The position numbers and the translations under genes are program-made. The notes beneath the pieces were generated by a model. The model saw only the letters and a list, made by a program, of their open reading frames with translations. It searched no databases and was not told where the DNA came from. Source: Sphingomonas sp. CFBP 8760 (GTDB lineage: Bacteria > Pseudomonadota > Alphaproteobacteria > Sphingomonadales > Sphingomonadaceae). Taken from it: DNA of 64,000 bases. Of this stretch, positions 55,259 through 64,000 are shown one piece after another (the first letter of the stretch is position 1; each line of letters opens with the position of its first letter). The stretch covers positions 62,001 to 126,000 of the forward strand of contig NZ_JACYUG010000007.1 of NCBI RefSeq assembly GCF_014841615.1, read 5' to 3'.

Positions 55259-56376
55259 CAGCCGGCCCGTTCCACCAGCGTGCGCAGCGCCGCGACGACG
55301 CCGCGCGTCTCCTCCTCGGTGCCGATCGTGATGCGCAGGCCCTGCGCCAGCCCCTGCCCCGGCAGCCAGCGGACGATATAGCCCGCGTCCATCAGCCCCT
55401 TGTACGCCGTCTCGGCGGTTAACCGGCCCTCGAACAGCACCAGCACGAAATTGGCCTGCGACGGCACGCACCGCAGCCCGGCATTGCCCAGCGCGCCGAT
55501 CGCGCCCACGAACCAGTCGCGCCAGCGGTCGTTGTGCGCGCGCGTCGACGCGACGAAGCTGGTGTCGCCGACTGCCGCCACCGCCGCCGCCTGCCCCGCG
55601 ATCGTCACGTTGAACGGCCCGCGCACCCGGTGCAGCGCCTCGATCACCGCAGCCGAGCCATATCCCCAGCCGATCCGCTCCGCCGCCAGCCCGTGGATCT
55701 TGGAAAAGGTGCGCGTGGCCAGCACGTTCGCTGCCGTCGCCGCCAGCGCCAGCCCGCCATCGTCGTCCTCGGGCGCGAGATATTCGGCATAGGCCTGGTC
55801 GAGCACCAGCAGCACATGCCCCGGCAACCCGGCATGGAGCCGTGCGACTTCGTCCTTCGCGGTGAAGGTGCCGGTCGGGTTGTTGGGGTTGGCGACATAG
55901 ACGATCGTGGTGCGATCGGTGACGGCGGCGAGGATCGCATCGACATCGGTGGCGTAGTCGCGGTCGTCCACCACCACCGGCGTCGCGCCGACCCGGCGGG
56001 TCGCGATCTCGTACACCGCGAAGCCGTAGCGGACATGGATGATCTCGTCCCCCACCCCGGCATAGGCGGACGCGACCAGATGCAGGATCTCGTCCGATCC
56101 GGTGCCGTAGATGATCCGCGCCGGGTCGATCCCGTGCGCCGCGCCGATCGCCTCGCGCAGCGCGGTCGCGCCGGCATCGGGATAGCGTTCCAGGCTGGTG
56201 CCCGCGCGCGCAAAGGCGGCGACGGCGGCGGGACTGGTGCCGAGCGGGTTCTCGTTCGACGACAGTTTCACCACCTTGCGCCCGTCGTCCGCGGTCGAGC
56301 GGCCGGGGATATAGGGGTGGATCGCCTGCACCCATGGCTTCACGACGGGCGAGGTGGGGGAGGATGCTGGGGTCAT
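55258..56376 (-). CDS. hisC: histidinol-phosphate / aromatic aminotransferase
   Basis: PLP-dependent aminotransferase of histidine synthesis, also able in relatives to transaminate phenylpyruvate or prephenate. The 372 residues start at ATG 56376 ([20 protein letters not shown]). Seen: [53 protein letters not shown], and [19 protein letters not shown] with the Schiff-base lysine. It couples to tyrA by ATGA overlap and diverges from metX. Confidence 0.93.
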   Translation of the reverse strand: MTPASSPTSPVVKPWVQAIHPYIPGRSTADDGRKVVKLSSNENPLGTSPAAVAAFARAGTSLERYPDAGATALREAIGAAHGIDPARIIYGTGSDEILHLVASAYAGVGDEIIHVRYGFAVYEIATRRVGATPVVVDDRDYATDVDAILAAVTDRTTIVYVANPNNPTGTFTAKDEVARLHAGLPGHVLLVLDQAYAEYLAPEDDDGGLALAATAANVLATRTFSKIHGLAAERIGWGYGSAAVIEALHRVRGPFNVTIAGQAAAVAAVGDTSFVASTRAHNDRWRDWFVGAIGALGNAGLRCVPSQANFVLVLFEGRLTAETAYKGLMDAGYIVRWLPGQGLAQGLRITIGTEEETRGVVAALRTLVERAG

Positions 56377-56437
56377 GCCGCCGCGCATAGCCGCCACGGC
56401 CTTGCCATGCCAGCCCGCGCACCGTAGCGGGCGGGGG

Positions 56438-57547
56438 ATGATCGACGAGCGTTTCGGGCTATCGCGCCATGTGACGTTGCCAGGGCCGCTCCGGCTCGAC
56501 GGCGGCGCGCTGCTCGCGCCCGTCGAGATCGCCTACGAAACCTATGGCACGCTCGCCCCCGATGGCGGCAACGCGGTGCTGGTCTGCCACGCGCTGACCG
56601 GGGACCAGCATCTCGCCAGCCCCCACCCGCGCACCGGCAAACCCGGCTGGTGGTCGCGGCTGGTCGGCGAGGGACGGCCCGTCGATCCCGCGCGCGACTT
56701 CGTCGTCTGCGCCAATGTGCTGGGCAGTTGCATGGGATCGTCCGGCCCGTCGACGATCAACCCCGCCACCGGCCACCCCTTCGCGATGGCGTTCCCGGTC
56801 ATCACCATCCGCGACATGGTGCGCGCGCAGGCCATGCTGCTCGACCATCTCGGCGTCGGGGTGCTTCGCGCGGTGGTCGGCGGATCGATGGGCGGGATGC
56901 AGGCGCTCAGCTGGCCCGCCACCTTTCCCGATCGCGTGCGCGCGGCGGTGGTGATCGCCTCGACCGCGCGGCACACCGCGCAGAACATCGCCTTTCACGA
57001 GGTCGGTCGGCAGGCGGTGATGGCCGACCCCAAATGGCGCGGCGGCGATTACCGCGACGATCCCCCCGCCGCCGGCCTGTCGGTGGCGCGGATGGCGGCG
57101 CACATCACCTATCTGTCCGAAGCCGGGCTGACCGAGAAGTTCGGGCGGAAACTACAGGCGCGCGACGCGAAGGGCTTCGGCTTCGACGCCGATTTCCAGG
57201 TCGAAAGCTATCTGCGCCATCAGGGCCTCAGCTTCGTCGACCGGTTCGACGCCAATTCCTATCTCTACATCACCCGCGCGATGGATTATTTCGATCTGGC
57301 GGAGGAGCATGGCGGGCTGCTCGCCAATGCATTCCGCGCCACCGCCGCCCGGTTCTGCCTCGTCAGCTTCGATACCGACTGGCTGTACCCGACGATCGAA
57401 TCGCGCCACATCGTCCACGCGCTCAACGCCGCCGGCCGCGCGGTCAGCTTCGTCGAACTCTCCAGCCCCTATGGCCACGACGCCTTCCTGCTCGACGCGC
57501 CCGAGATGAACCGCGTGGTCGACGGGTTCCTGAAGGCGGTGGCATGA
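56438..57547 (+). CDS. metX: homoserine O-acetyltransferase (MetX)
   Basis: Activates homoserine for methionine synthesis; alpha/beta hydrolase fold, 369 residues from ATG 56438. Catalytic triad blocks: [16 protein letters not shown] (nucleophile Ser), SFDTDWLYP (Asp) and [12 protein letters not shown] (His). [12 protein letters not shown] and [17 protein letters not shown] are family hallmarks. Some MetX proteins use succinyl-CoA, and alphaproteobacterial sequences cannot be assigned on sight. First gene of a metX-GNAT-metW run with ATGA overlaps. Confidence 0.95.
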   Translation: MIDERFGLSRHVTLPGPLRLDGGALLAPVEIAYETYGTLAPDGGNAVLVCHALTGDQHLASPHPRTGKPGWWSRLVGEGRPVDPARDFVVCANVLGSCMGSSGPSTINPATGHPFAMAFPVITIRDMVRAQAMLLDHLGVGVLRAVVGGSMGGMQALSWPATFPDRVRAAVVIASTARHTAQNIAFHEVGRQAVMADPKWRGGDYRDDPPAAGLSVARMAAHITYLSEAGLTEKFGRKLQARDAKGFGFDADFQVESYLRHQGLSFVDRFDANSYLYITRAMDYFDLAEEHGGLLANAFRATAARFCLVSFDTDWLYPTIESRHIVHALNAAGRAVSFVELSSPYGHDAFLLDAPEMNRVVDGFLKAVA

Positions 57548-57975
57548 TCGAACTCGACGACGACAGGACCCGGCTGGATGTCGCCTGCGTGCATGGCTGG
57601 CTGGCGGGCAGCTATTGGTCGCCCGGCATCGCGCGCGATCTGGTCGAACGGGCGATCGCGGGATCGCACTGCCTTGGCGCCTATCGCGACGGTACGCAGG
57701 TCGGTTTCGCCCGCGCGATCACCGATCATGCCACCTTCGCCTGGATCGCCGATGTCTGGGTGGACGAGGCCGCGCGCGGCCAGGGTCTCGGCCGGCAACT
57801 GGTCGGCTGGTTCGTCGATCATCCACGCTTCGCCGGCATCCGCCGTATCGGCCTTGTCACGGCGGATGCGCATGGAGTGTACGAAAAGCTCGGATTTCAC
57901 GCGCTGCTGCGTCCCGATCGCTACATGGAAAAGCTGTCGGCGGCGGCTGCGGCAATGTTGCGGGCGGTGCCATGA
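57544..57975 (+). CDS. GNAT family N-acetyltransferase
   Basis: A 143-residue acetyl-CoA-dependent acyltransferase of unknown substrate. The acetyl-CoA loop is [20 protein letters not shown], with strand WIADVWV before it and a C-terminal [17 protein letters not shown] block. It is wedged between metX and metW with ATGA overlaps on both sides, which ties its expression to methionine synthesis, though its chemistry there, if any, is unknown. Confidence 0.9.
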   Translation: MIELDDDRTRLDVACVHGWLAGSYWSPGIARDLVERAIAGSHCLGAYRDGTQVGFARAITDHATFAWIADVWVDEAARGQGLGRQLVGWFVDHPRFAGIRRIGLVTADAHGVYEKLGFHALLRPDRYMEKLSAAAAAMLRAVP

Positions 57976-58559
57976 CCCTGCGTCCCGACCTTGCGGTGAT
58001 CGCCGACCATGTTGCCGGGGGTGCGCGCGTGCTGGATATCGGCTGTGGCGACGGCGCGTTGATGGCGGCGTTGCGCGATGGCCGCGGCGTCGATGCGCGC
58101 GGGCTGGAGATCGATCCCGACAACGTGTCGCTGGCGGTCGCGCGCGGGCTGCCGGTGGTGCAGGGCGATGCCGATACCGACCTGCCCGGCTATCCCGACC
58201 AGAGTTTCGACTATGCGATCCTCAGCCAGACGCTGCAGACCTGCCATGCGCCCGACCGGGTGCTGGACGAACTGTTGCGGATCGGCCGGCGCGCCTTCGT
58301 GTCCTTCCCCAATTTCGCGCATTGGCGGGTGCGGCTGTCGCTGCTGTGGGGCGGACGGATGCCGGTGACGTCGCTGTTGCCCGAACAATGGTACGACACG
58401 CCCAATATCCACCATGTCACGATCGACGACTTCCGCACCTTTCTGGCGCGGCGATCGGTGGTGGTGGAGGGGGCGTGGTTCCTGTCGCGCGGGGGTGTGC
58501 GGCCGGCGGCGGGGGCCAATCTGCTCGCCGAACACGCCGTGTTCCTGTTGCGACGCTAG
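57972..58559 (+). CDS. metW: methionine biosynthesis protein MetW
   Basis: Methyltransferase-fold protein of 195 residues that works with MetX in homoserine acylation in proteobacteria. SAM-like motif VLDIGCGDGALMAAL, GLEIDPDNVSLAVARGLPVV, and the family block YAILSQTLQTCHAPDRVLDE and VSFPNFAHWRVRLSLLWGGR. Starts inside the stop of the GNAT gene. metX and metW are normally adjacent; here the GNAT gene is inserted between. Confidence 0.95.
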   Translation: MTLRPDLAVIADHVAGGARVLDIGCGDGALMAALRDGRGVDARGLEIDPDNVSLAVARGLPVVQGDADTDLPGYPDQSFDYAILSQTLQTCHAPDRVLDELLRIGRRAFVSFPNFAHWRVRLSLLWGGRMPVTSLLPEQWYDTPNIHHVTIDDFRTFLARRSVVVEGAWFLSRGGVRPAAGANLLAEHAVFLLRR

Positions 58560-58644
58560 GGAAACCGGGATGCGCGGCGACCGGATATCCGGAACTTTTG
58601 TTATTGATCCGGATTTACGGGTTCCAACCCCCACTGGATGTTCG

Positions 58645-59100
58645 ATGAGCAAAACCGCGCTGATCGTCGAAGATGAGATTTTCGTCGCGCTGGATCTGGA
58701 GCGGATTCTGCTCGATGCCGGCTATGATGTCGCCGCGATCGCCGCCGATCGTGAAAGCGCGCTGCTGGCCGCGCCCGAATGCGGGTTCGCCTTTGTCGAC
58801 GTGAACCTGCGCGACGGGCCGACGGGGCCGGACATCGCCCGCCGCATCGCGGCCGAACATGGTATCAAGGTGGTGTTCGTCACCGCCAACCCCACCCAGA
58901 TCGGCGATGGCGACGGCGCGCTGGGATATATCCGCAAACCCTTCACCGAACGCGCGATCCTTGCCGCCGCCGCGATGGCGACCAGCGCTGGCGTGTCGAT
59001 CAATGGCGCCGCCAGTGACGATGTGGTCGCCTTCGCAGGTCCAGCGACGGCGGATGCGTCGTGCCACCACGATGTGATGGTCGGCGCAAAGACCCGCTGA
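58645..59100 (+). CDS. single-domain response regulator
   Basis: A 151-residue receiver protein with no output domain. Phosphorylation site Asp52 (CGFAFVDVNLRDG), acidic pair in LIVEDEIF, Thr in VVFVTANPTQ and Lys in YIRKPF complete the active site. About 30 unconserved residues follow the domain. It converges with an HWE-type histidine kinase gene 35 nt away, its probable partner, since HWE kinases commonly pair with stand-alone receivers. Target is likely another protein or the kinase phospho-relay. Confidence 0.92.
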   Translation: MSKTALIVEDEIFVALDLERILLDAGYDVAAIAADRESALLAAPECGFAFVDVNLRDGPTGPDIARRIAAEHGIKVVFVTANPTQIGDGDGALGYIRKPFTERAILAAAAMATSAGVSINGAASDDVVAFAGPATADASCHHDVMVGAKTR

Positions 59101-59103
59101 CGT

Positions 59104-59135
59104 CGGCCCTACCCCGCGCTTCCGCGGTGGGGCCG
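59104..59135. terminator. bidirectional hairpin between response regulator and kinase genes
   Basis: Imperfect GC-rich stem (CGGCCC with GGGCCG outside, CCGCG/CGCGG inside, TTC-type loop) filling the 35 nt between convergent stop codons. No T run. Probably ends transcription from both sides. Confidence 0.55.
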
Positions 59136-60662
59136 TTACCCGTCGCGCCGGCTCAGGGCGGATCGCGGCACCCGCATCATTACGTCCAGCCCTTCCGGCC
59201 GCCATTCGCGCGTCACCGTGCCGCCCAGCTGGCGCACCGCGCTCAGTTCGATCAGCTGGCTGCCGAACCCGCTCATCCCGCTGGCCGGCTCGGTCACCAC
59301 GGGGCCGCCCGTCTCGGTCCAGCACAGCGTCACGTCGTCGCCGTCCTGATCGATCCGCACCGTCACCCGTCCCTCCTGGGCGGACAGGGCGCCATATTTG
59401 GTCGCATTGGTCGCCAGTTCGTGGAACAACAGTGCCAGCGGCGTCGCGGAGCGGTCGTCGATCAGCATATCGTCGCCCTCCGTCACGATCCGCAGGCCGT
59501 CGCCCTGCTGATAGGGTTCGAACAGGTCGGCGAGCAAACCGGCCAGACTGTCCTGCCGGGCGGAGGGCCGCGACTGCGCGCTGTGCGGCCGCACGAAATC
59601 ATGCGCGCGGCCCAATGCGGTGATCCGCTGGCGCAGATCGGTGGCGATCGGCGCGAATTCGGGCCGGTTGCGCGCGGTGAACTGGATCAGCCCGGCGATC
59701 ACCGCGAAGATGTTCTTGATTCGGTGCGCCAGTTCCTGGCTGATGATCTCGCGCTCTTCCAGCGCCAGTTTCTGTTCGTGGATGTCGGTGCAGGTGCCGA
59801 ACCAGCGGGTGATCGTGCCACCATCGTCGCGGATCGCCAGCGCGCGGCCCAGCACCCAGCGATACGTGCCGTCGAAATGCTTCAGCCGATATTCGATCTC
59901 ATAGGGTTCGCCCGTCTCCAGGCTGTGCCGCCATACCGTCCGCGACCGCTCACGGTCGTCGGGGTGGAACACGTCGCTCCACCCCTCGCCATCGGTGCTG
60001 CCGGGGGGCGTGCCGGTGAACTCGTACCAGCGCGCGTTGTAATAGTCGTGGAACCCATCGGCCCGCGTCGACCACACCATCTGCGGCATCGTGTCGGCCA
60101 GCGTGCGGAACCGCAGGTCGCTTTCCTCCAGCGCACGGCGTGATTGCGCGGCGACGACACCCTGTTCGCGGGCGATACGGCGATCGTCCAGCCGCCCCAT
60201 CGCCGCCCGCGCCAGCACCATCAGCCCCTGATGCTGGAGCGGCGTCAATCCCGTGCGCGGGCGCGTATCGAGCACGCAGACGGTGCCCAGCACGCTGCCG
60301 TCGCTCGCACGCATCGGCGCGCCGGCATAGAAGCGCACCGATGTCGGCCCGGTGACCAGCGGATTGTCGACGAAGCGCGGATCGGCCAGCGTATCGGGCA
60401 CCACCATCACCTCGTCCGCCGTCACCGCATGGGTGCAGAACGAGATGTCGCGCCGGGTCCCCGTTCCGTCGAAGCCGGTCCGCGCCAGGAAGTGCTGATA
60501 TTCCTCCTCCAGCAGCGTGACGAGCGCCACCGGCGCCTCGCACAGCGCCGCCGCGAAACGGGTCAGGTCGTCGAGCGCACCCGCCGCCCCGATCCCGTTC
60601 GCGTCGTAGAACGACAGGACACGGGTATCGGCATCAGCACACACCAGGGATTCAGGGTTCAA
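59136..60662 (-). CDS. HWE-family sensor histidine kinase (GAF-PAS)
   Basis: Soluble cytoplasmic sensor kinase of 508 residues. A GAF domain spans about 25-165 (VALVTLLEEEYQHFLARTGF, SFCTHAV, FYAGAPMRASDGSVLGTVCV), a PAS/PAC domain about 185-300 (TLADTMPQMVWSTRADGFHD, WFGTCTDI), then the HWE kinase core: SQELAHRIKNIFAVIAGLIQ with the phospho-His near 313, HELATNATKYGALS and LCWTETGG (the WxE mark). Start is TTG 60662: GAGG overlapping the ssb stop lies 8 nt upstream, while a closer ATG runs into a stop after four codons. No transmembrane segment, so an internal signal is expected. Confidence 0.9.
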   Translation of the reverse strand: MNPESLVCADADTRVLSFYDANGIGAAGALDDLTRFAAALCEAPVALVTLLEEEYQHFLARTGFDGTGTRRDISFCTHAVTADEVMVVPDTLADPRFVDNPLVTGPTSVRFYAGAPMRASDGSVLGTVCVLDTRPRTGLTPLQHQGLMVLARAAMGRLDDRRIAREQGVVAAQSRRALEESDLRFRTLADTMPQMVWSTRADGFHDYYNARWYEFTGTPPGSTDGEGWSDVFHPDDRERSRTVWRHSLETGEPYEIEYRLKHFDGTYRWVLGRALAIRDDGGTITRWFGTCTDIHEQKLALEEREIISQELAHRIKNIFAVIAGLIQFTARNRPEFAPIATDLRQRITALGRAHDFVRPHSAQSRPSARQDSLAGLLADLFEPYQQGDGLRIVTEGDDMLIDDRSATPLALLFHELATNATKYGALSAQEGRVTVRIDQDGDDVTLCWTETGGPVVTEPASGMSGFGSQLIELSAVRQLGGTVTREWRPEGLDVMMRVPRSALSRRDG

Positions 60663-60672
60663 TCATCGATCC

Positions 60673-61236
60673 TCAGAACGGAACATCGTCGTCGAGATCA
60701 TCGGCGAAGCCACCGCCCTGACCGCCGCCGAAGCCGCCGCCACCACCGCCACGGCTGCCACCACCCGATGCACCGCCGCCGCGCGATCCGGCGCCCGAGC
60801 CGTAATCGTTGCCGCCGCCGCCGGCCCAGTCGTCGCCGCCACCGCTACGGCCGCCACCACCGGCACCGCCGCCCTGGCCGCCACCGGGACCGTCGAGCAT
60901 CGTCAGCACGCTGTTGAAGCCCTGCAGCACGATCTCGGTCGAATATTTGTCCTGGCCCTGCTGGTCCTGCCATTTGCGGGTCTGGAGCGAGCCCTCGATA
61001 TAGACCTTCGATCCCTTGCGCAGGAACTTCTCGGCGACGTTGGCCAGCCCCTCGTTGAAGATCGCGACCGAATGCCATTCGGTCTTCTCCTTGCGCTCGC
61101 CGGACATCTTGTCCTTCCACGTTTCCGACGTGGCGATGCGCAGGTTGACGACCTTGCCGCCGTTCTGGAACGCCCGGCTTTCGGGATCGCGCCCCAGATT
61201 GCCGACGATGATGACCTTGTTGACGCTACCCGCCAT
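60673..61236 (-). CDS. ssb: single-stranded DNA-binding protein
   Basis: Tetrameric protein that coats ssDNA in replication, recombination and repair. The 187 residues have an OB-fold ([60 protein letters not shown]), a Gly-rich disordered linker of about 60 residues, and the acidic partner-binding tip DDLDDDVPF. It begins only 13 nt after the feoB stop and ends 10 nt before the kinase start, so it appears embedded in a feoAB-ssb-kinase transcript unless a promoter lies inside feoB. Confidence 0.97.
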   Translation of the reverse strand: MAGSVNKVIIVGNLGRDPESRAFQNGGKVVNLRIATSETWKDKMSGERKEKTEWHSVAIFNEGLANVAEKFLRKGSKVYIEGSLQTRKWQDQQGQDKYSTEIVLQGFNSVLTMLDGPGGGQGGGAGGGGRSGGGDDWAGGGGNDYGSGAGSRGGGASGGGSRGGGGGGFGGGQGGGFADDLDDDVPF

Positions 61237-61249
61237 GATTGCCCCGAAA

Positions 61250-63121
61250 TTAGAGGCCGACGGCGACCGCCAGCCAGTAGGTGATACCCGCCATGATGTA
61301 CGCCGCGGCGAACAAATAGCCAACCATGAACGCCGGCCACTTCCAGCCGTTCGTCTCGCGCCGGGTCACCGCGATGGTCGAGATGCATTGCGGCGCGAAG
61401 ACGAACCACATCAGGAACGCCAGCGCCGTCGGCAGGCTCCACCGCGCGCGCAGATTTTCGGTGATCGCCTTCTGCCCGCCCTCGGCATCGGGATCGTCGA
61501 TCGCATAGACGGTGCCGATCGCCGCCACCGCCACCTCGCGCGCCGCCATCGCCGGGATCAGCGCCAGCGCGATGTCGCGGTTGAAGCCGATCGGTCGCAC
61601 CACGACCTCCAGTCCGTTGGCGATCCGCCCCGCCACCGAATAATCGACCGGCGATATTCCGCTGCCCTCGGGCGGCTTGGGGAACGACAGCAGCGCCCAC
61701 AGCACGATCGTGGTCAGCGCGATGATGGTGCCGGCACGCTTCAGGAAGATCTCGGTCCGCCCCCACAGGCCCAGTGCGATGTCGCGCCATTGCGGCCACT
61801 GGTATTTGGGCATCTCCATCATGAAGCCCGACGACGCGCCCTTCGTCACCGTCCGCCGCAATGCCAGCGCCGCGACGAACGCGCCGACGATGCCCAGCAC
61901 GTACAGCCCCAGCAGCACCAGCCCCTGCAACCCCACCCACCCCCAGACCGGCCGGTCGGGGATGAAGGCGGCGATGATGATGGTGTAGACCGGCAGCCGC
62001 GCCGAACACGTCATCAGCGGCGCGATCAGGATCGTGGTCAGCCGGTCCTTCTCGTCGTCGATCGTCCGCGTCGCCATGATGCCCGGCACCGCGCAGGCGA
62101 AGCTGGACAGCAGCGGGATGAACGCCCGGCCCGACAGGCCGACCCGCGCCATCATCCGATCCATCAGGAACGCGGCGCGGACCATGTATCCGGTCGCCTC
62201 CAGCACCAGGATGAACAGGAACAGGATCAGGATCTGCGGCAGGAACACGATTACCGCGCCGACGCCCGCGATCAGCCCGTCCGAGATCAGCGAGCGGACG
62301 AACCCGTCGGGCAACGTCGCCGATACCCATCCCTCCAGCGCGGCGAACCCCGCCTCGATCCAGCCGATCGGCGCTTCGGACCAGGCGAACACCGCCTGGA
62401 ACATCACGAACAACAGCCCCAGCAACAGCACCGGCCCCGCCACCGGATGCAGCGCGACCGCATCCAGCCAGTGGTTCCAGCGCCGCCCCGGCGATTCGGC
62501 GATCACCGCCGCCTGCGCGATGCCCCGCGCCCGGCGTTGCAGCGTGACGATATCCTCCTCGACCGCCGCGATATCGGGCACCCTGTAGGGCCGCCGCGTC
62601 GTCGTTCCCCCGACAATGCCGGTCAGTGCCGCACGCAGCTGGTCCAGCCCCCGCTTGCGTACCGCGACGGTGGGGATCACCGGTACGCCCAGCTCGCGCT
62701 CCAGCACCGCCGGATCGAGCGTCAGCCCGTCGCGCTCGGCCAGATCGACCATGTTCAGCGCGACCACCACCGGCAGGCCCAGGGCGATCAGTTGCAGCGC
62801 GAAACGCAGGTGATTGTCGAGATTGGCGGCATCGACCACCACGACCATCGCGTCGGGCACGCGTTCGAACCCGCCGCGCCCGGTCACCACGTCGCACGTC
62901 ACCCGTTCGTCGGCGGAACCGGGATCGAGGCTGTAGGTGCCGGGCAGGTCGACCAGCTCGACCGGGCGGCCATCGTCCAGCGACAACCGGCCCGAATGAC
63001 GCTCCACGGTGACACCGGGGTAATTGCCCACCTTCTGCCGCGCGCCGGTCAGCGCGTTGAACAGCGCGCTCTTGCCGGCATTGGGATTGCCGACGAGCGC
63101 CACGAGCGGCGCGGCGTTCAC
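61250..63121 (-). CDS. feoB: ferrous iron transport protein B
   Basis: Inner-membrane Fe(II) transporter with an N-terminal G domain. Start is GTG 63121, one base after the feoA stop. G motifs: [29 protein letters not shown], and [10 protein letters not shown], with VTVER in switch I. The membrane part includes the two gate repeats ([20 protein letters not shown] with conserved Cys, and the later [18 protein letters not shown] block). 623 residues is shorter than E. coli FeoB (773) but usual for this lineage. Uptake should rise under iron limitation, in line with the Fur-box-like site ahead of feoA. Confidence 0.96.
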   Translation of the reverse strand: MNAAPLVALVGNPNAGKSALFNALTGARQKVGNYPGVTVERHSGRLSLDDGRPVELVDLPGTYSLDPGSADERVTCDVVTGRGGFERVPDAMVVVVDAANLDNHLRFALQLIALGLPVVVALNMVDLAERDGLTLDPAVLERELGVPVIPTVAVRKRGLDQLRAALTGIVGGTTTRRPYRVPDIAAVEEDIVTLQRRARGIAQAAVIAESPGRRWNHWLDAVALHPVAGPVLLLGLLFVMFQAVFAWSEAPIGWIEAGFAALEGWVSATLPDGFVRSLISDGLIAGVGAVIVFLPQILILFLFILVLEATGYMVRAAFLMDRMMARVGLSGRAFIPLLSSFACAVPGIMATRTIDDEKDRLTTILIAPLMTCSARLPVYTIIIAAFIPDRPVWGWVGLQGLVLLGLYVLGIVGAFVAALALRRTVTKGASSGFMMEMPKYQWPQWRDIALGLWGRTEIFLKRAGTIIALTTIVLWALLSFPKPPEGSGISPVDYSVAGRIANGLEVVVRPIGFNRDIALALIPAMAAREVAVAAIGTVYAIDDPDAEGGQKAITENLRARWSLPTALAFLMWFVFAPQCISTIAVTRRETNGWKWPAFMVGYLFAAAYIMAGITYWLAVAVGL

Positions 63122-63122
63122 G

Positions 63123-63377
63123 TCAGTGACGGGCGGAGACGCTGATCGCGGCCGCCACCGTGCGCCGCAACGCCACCGTCATCCGGCCGATCCGGCACGC
63201 GATCGGCCCGCTGCCGAAGCGCGAACGGTGCAGCACCTCGACCCCGACACCCTCGTCGAAGCCCAGTTCGCGCAGCCGGCGCGCCTCGGGCACCGCCAGT
63301 CGGCCCCAGTCGATCGCCGCGACGGTGGCGCGGGTCTGGCGGGGCAGGGTCACGAGACTGTCGAAGGTGGTCGCCAT
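63123..63377 (-). CDS. feoA: ferrous iron transport protein A
   Basis: Small SH3-like cytosolic partner of FeoB, 84 residues. It reads SLVTLPRQTRATVAAIDWGR, then RRLRELGFDEGVGVEVLHRS and GPIACRIGRMTVALRR, the usual FeoA strand pattern. ATG 63377 lacks an obvious ribosome binding site (preceded by CTGCCCCCC), which may mean weak initiation. A Fur-box-like sequence lies 20 nt upstream. Confidence 0.92.
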   Translation of the reverse strand: MATTFDSLVTLPRQTRATVAAIDWGRLAVPEARRLRELGFDEGVGVEVLHRSRFGSGPIACRIGRMTVALRRTVAAAISVSARH

Positions 63378-63396
63378 GGGGGGCAGATAATGGGTT

Positions 63397-63411
63397 TGCG
63401 ACTGATTATCA
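63397..63411. promoter_or_regulatory. Fur-box-like operator upstream of feoA
   Basis: TGCGACTGATTATCA matches 11 of the 14 specified positions of the 7-1-7 Fur motif TGATAATNATTATCA; the right half is perfect and the left half is degenerate. It lies 20-34 nt ahead of the feoA ATG, where a repressor would block the promoter. Fur or a related iron regulator is inferred from the motif and the gene controlled. Confidence 0.6.
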
Positions 63412-63435
63412 ATTAATGTCCGTCGATAAATCCCG

Positions 63436-63951
63436 CTACCCCGCCAGCCCCGCCCCTTCCGGATCGATCAGCGCAGTCAGCCGCCGTGCTGCGCGCCGGG
63501 CAAAGGCGAGCGTGCAGCGCTTGCGGACATGCGCGGGCAGCGGCGTGGTATGCGCCTCGCGCAGGATCACGGCGTCGTAGCGGTCGGCGACGATGATGCC
63601 GGTCCGCGCCGGCAGGAAGGCGGGATCGTCCAGCGGCTGGCAATCGAACCCCGCCGGCACCGCCCAGAAATACCGGTCGCAATGATCGAGGTAATCGGGC
63701 CATTTGCCGTCGCCCAGCAGGTCGGCACGCGATACCTTGATCTCGACGATCACGATCCGTCCGCGCGCGTCGATCGCCATCAGGTCCGCCCGCCGGCCAC
63801 CGTCCAGCGGCACCTCCGCCATCGCGGTCAGGTCGTGCCGCAACAGCAGCCGCGTCACCCCCCGGCATACATCCGCCGCACAAAGCGCCGGATTCGCCGC
63901 GGAATCACCGTCGATGCAGGGAGCCGGCGTATCGAGCATAAGCGCCGGCAT
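63436..63951 (-). CDS. mmcB: MmcB family DNA repair protein
   Basis: Nuclease-like protein (PF06319) first described as damage-inducible in Caulobacter. The 171-residue frame has the restriction-endonuclease-type core AEVPLDGGRRADLMAIDARG then IVIVEIKVSRADLLGDGKWP and DHCDRYFWAVPAGF, with the Asp...Glu-x-Lys catalytic pattern. The first ATG (63951) is only 3 nt from an SOS operator, leaving no leader, so the in-frame ATG at 63939 (MLDTPAPCIDG) is the more likely start. Expected role: repair of mitomycin-type damage. Confidence 0.9.
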   Translation of the reverse strand: MPALMLDTPAPCIDGDSAANPALCAADVCRGVTRLLLRHDLTAMAEVPLDGGRRADLMAIDARGRIVIVEIKVSRADLLGDGKWPDYLDHCDRYFWAVPAGFDCQPLDDPAFLPARTGIIVADRYDAVILREAHTTPLPAHVRKRCTLAFARRAARRLTALIDPEGAGLAG

Positions 63952-63953
63952 AA

Positions 63954-63968
63954 GAACAAGTCACGAAC
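63954..63968. promoter_or_regulatory. LexA (SOS) operator of mmcB
   Basis: GAAC-N7-GAAC (63954-63957 and 63965-63968), on the minus strand GTTC-N7-GTTC, the exact direct-repeat LexA box of alphaproteobacteria. It is 3 nt upstream of the first mmcB ATG, so LexA would repress mmcB until DNA damage. Confidence 0.88.
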
Positions 63969-64000
63969 GGATCAAGTCCATCCTGTCCAAAGCCCCCTTC

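Overview
The window is a high-GC, gene-dense stretch of chromosome from an alphaproteobacterium, most likely a Sphingomonas or close relative. Evidence: two PEPxxWA-CTERM proteins; a GAAC-N7-GAAC SOS operator beside an MmcB-type repair gene; a mitofilin-like gene behind hemCD; an SdhAF4/DUF1674 gene divergent from rsmB; and several intergenic inverted-repeat families of the kind scattered through sphingomonad genomes. No rRNA, tRNA, CRISPR array, prophage, transposase or plasmid backbone was seen.

Layout. 1-2.4 kb: 3' part of an MBOAT O-acyltransferase with a short membrane partner, a REP-like repeat and a SleB-type cell wall hydrolase. 2.8-8.1 kb: aminopeptidase N divergent from an exported M28 peptidase and an SDR protein. 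8.0-17.9 kb, minus strand: a probable 5-oxoproline (pyroglutamate) use region, with ATP-dependent 5-oxoprolinase, then DUF969, DUF979, DUF2891 and an MHS-type symporter joined by ATGA overlaps, then a threonine aldolase and an EamA exporter. The oxoprolinase gene is flanked on both sides by the same inverted-repeat family. 18.1-20.6 kb: HAD phosphatase, YggS PLP-homeostasis protein, thiamine-phosphate-synthase-like protein and a secreted small protein. 20.7-22.6 kb: glnK-amt with a textbook sigma-54 promoter and an intrinsic terminator. 22.7-25.5 kb: DUF2007 protein, a chromosomal ccdAB module, TldD and a CHCC zinc-finger protein.

25.5-36.1 kb: lone ABC ATPase, multi-spanning chemoreceptor, nadB, a beta-lactamase-fold lipoprotein, polA and a Wzx-like flippase. 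36.1-41.6 kb, minus strand: rsmB, rpe, heparinase II/III-like protein, purH. 41.6-44.4 kb: SdhAF4, AsmA-like protein, PEP-CTERM protein. 44.5-51.1 kb: tsaD-gpsA diverge from hemC-hemD-mitofilin-like; about 2 kb of accessory genes sit between them, including an unusual membrane-anchored LuxR-type regulator with an Ig-like exterior domain. 51.1-54.2 kb: Tat-exported lactonase, M19 dipeptidase, second PEP-CTERM protein. 54.3-58.6 kb: tyrA-hisC divergent from metX-GNAT-metW. 58.6-64 kb: a response regulator convergent with an HWE histidine kinase that lies at the end of a same-strand run feoA-feoB-ssb-kinase headed by a Fur-box-like site, then SOS-controlled mmcB.

The region is mostly core metabolism and cell maintenance (NAD, haem, histidine/tyrosine, methionine, purine, nitrogen and iron supply, tRNA t6A, rRNA methylation, DNA replication and repair). 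The candidates for less-described biology are the oxoprolinase/DUF969/DUF979/DUF2891 cluster, the transmembrane LuxR-Ig regulator, the feoAB-ssb-kinase arrangement and the CcdB with an altered C-terminal tip.
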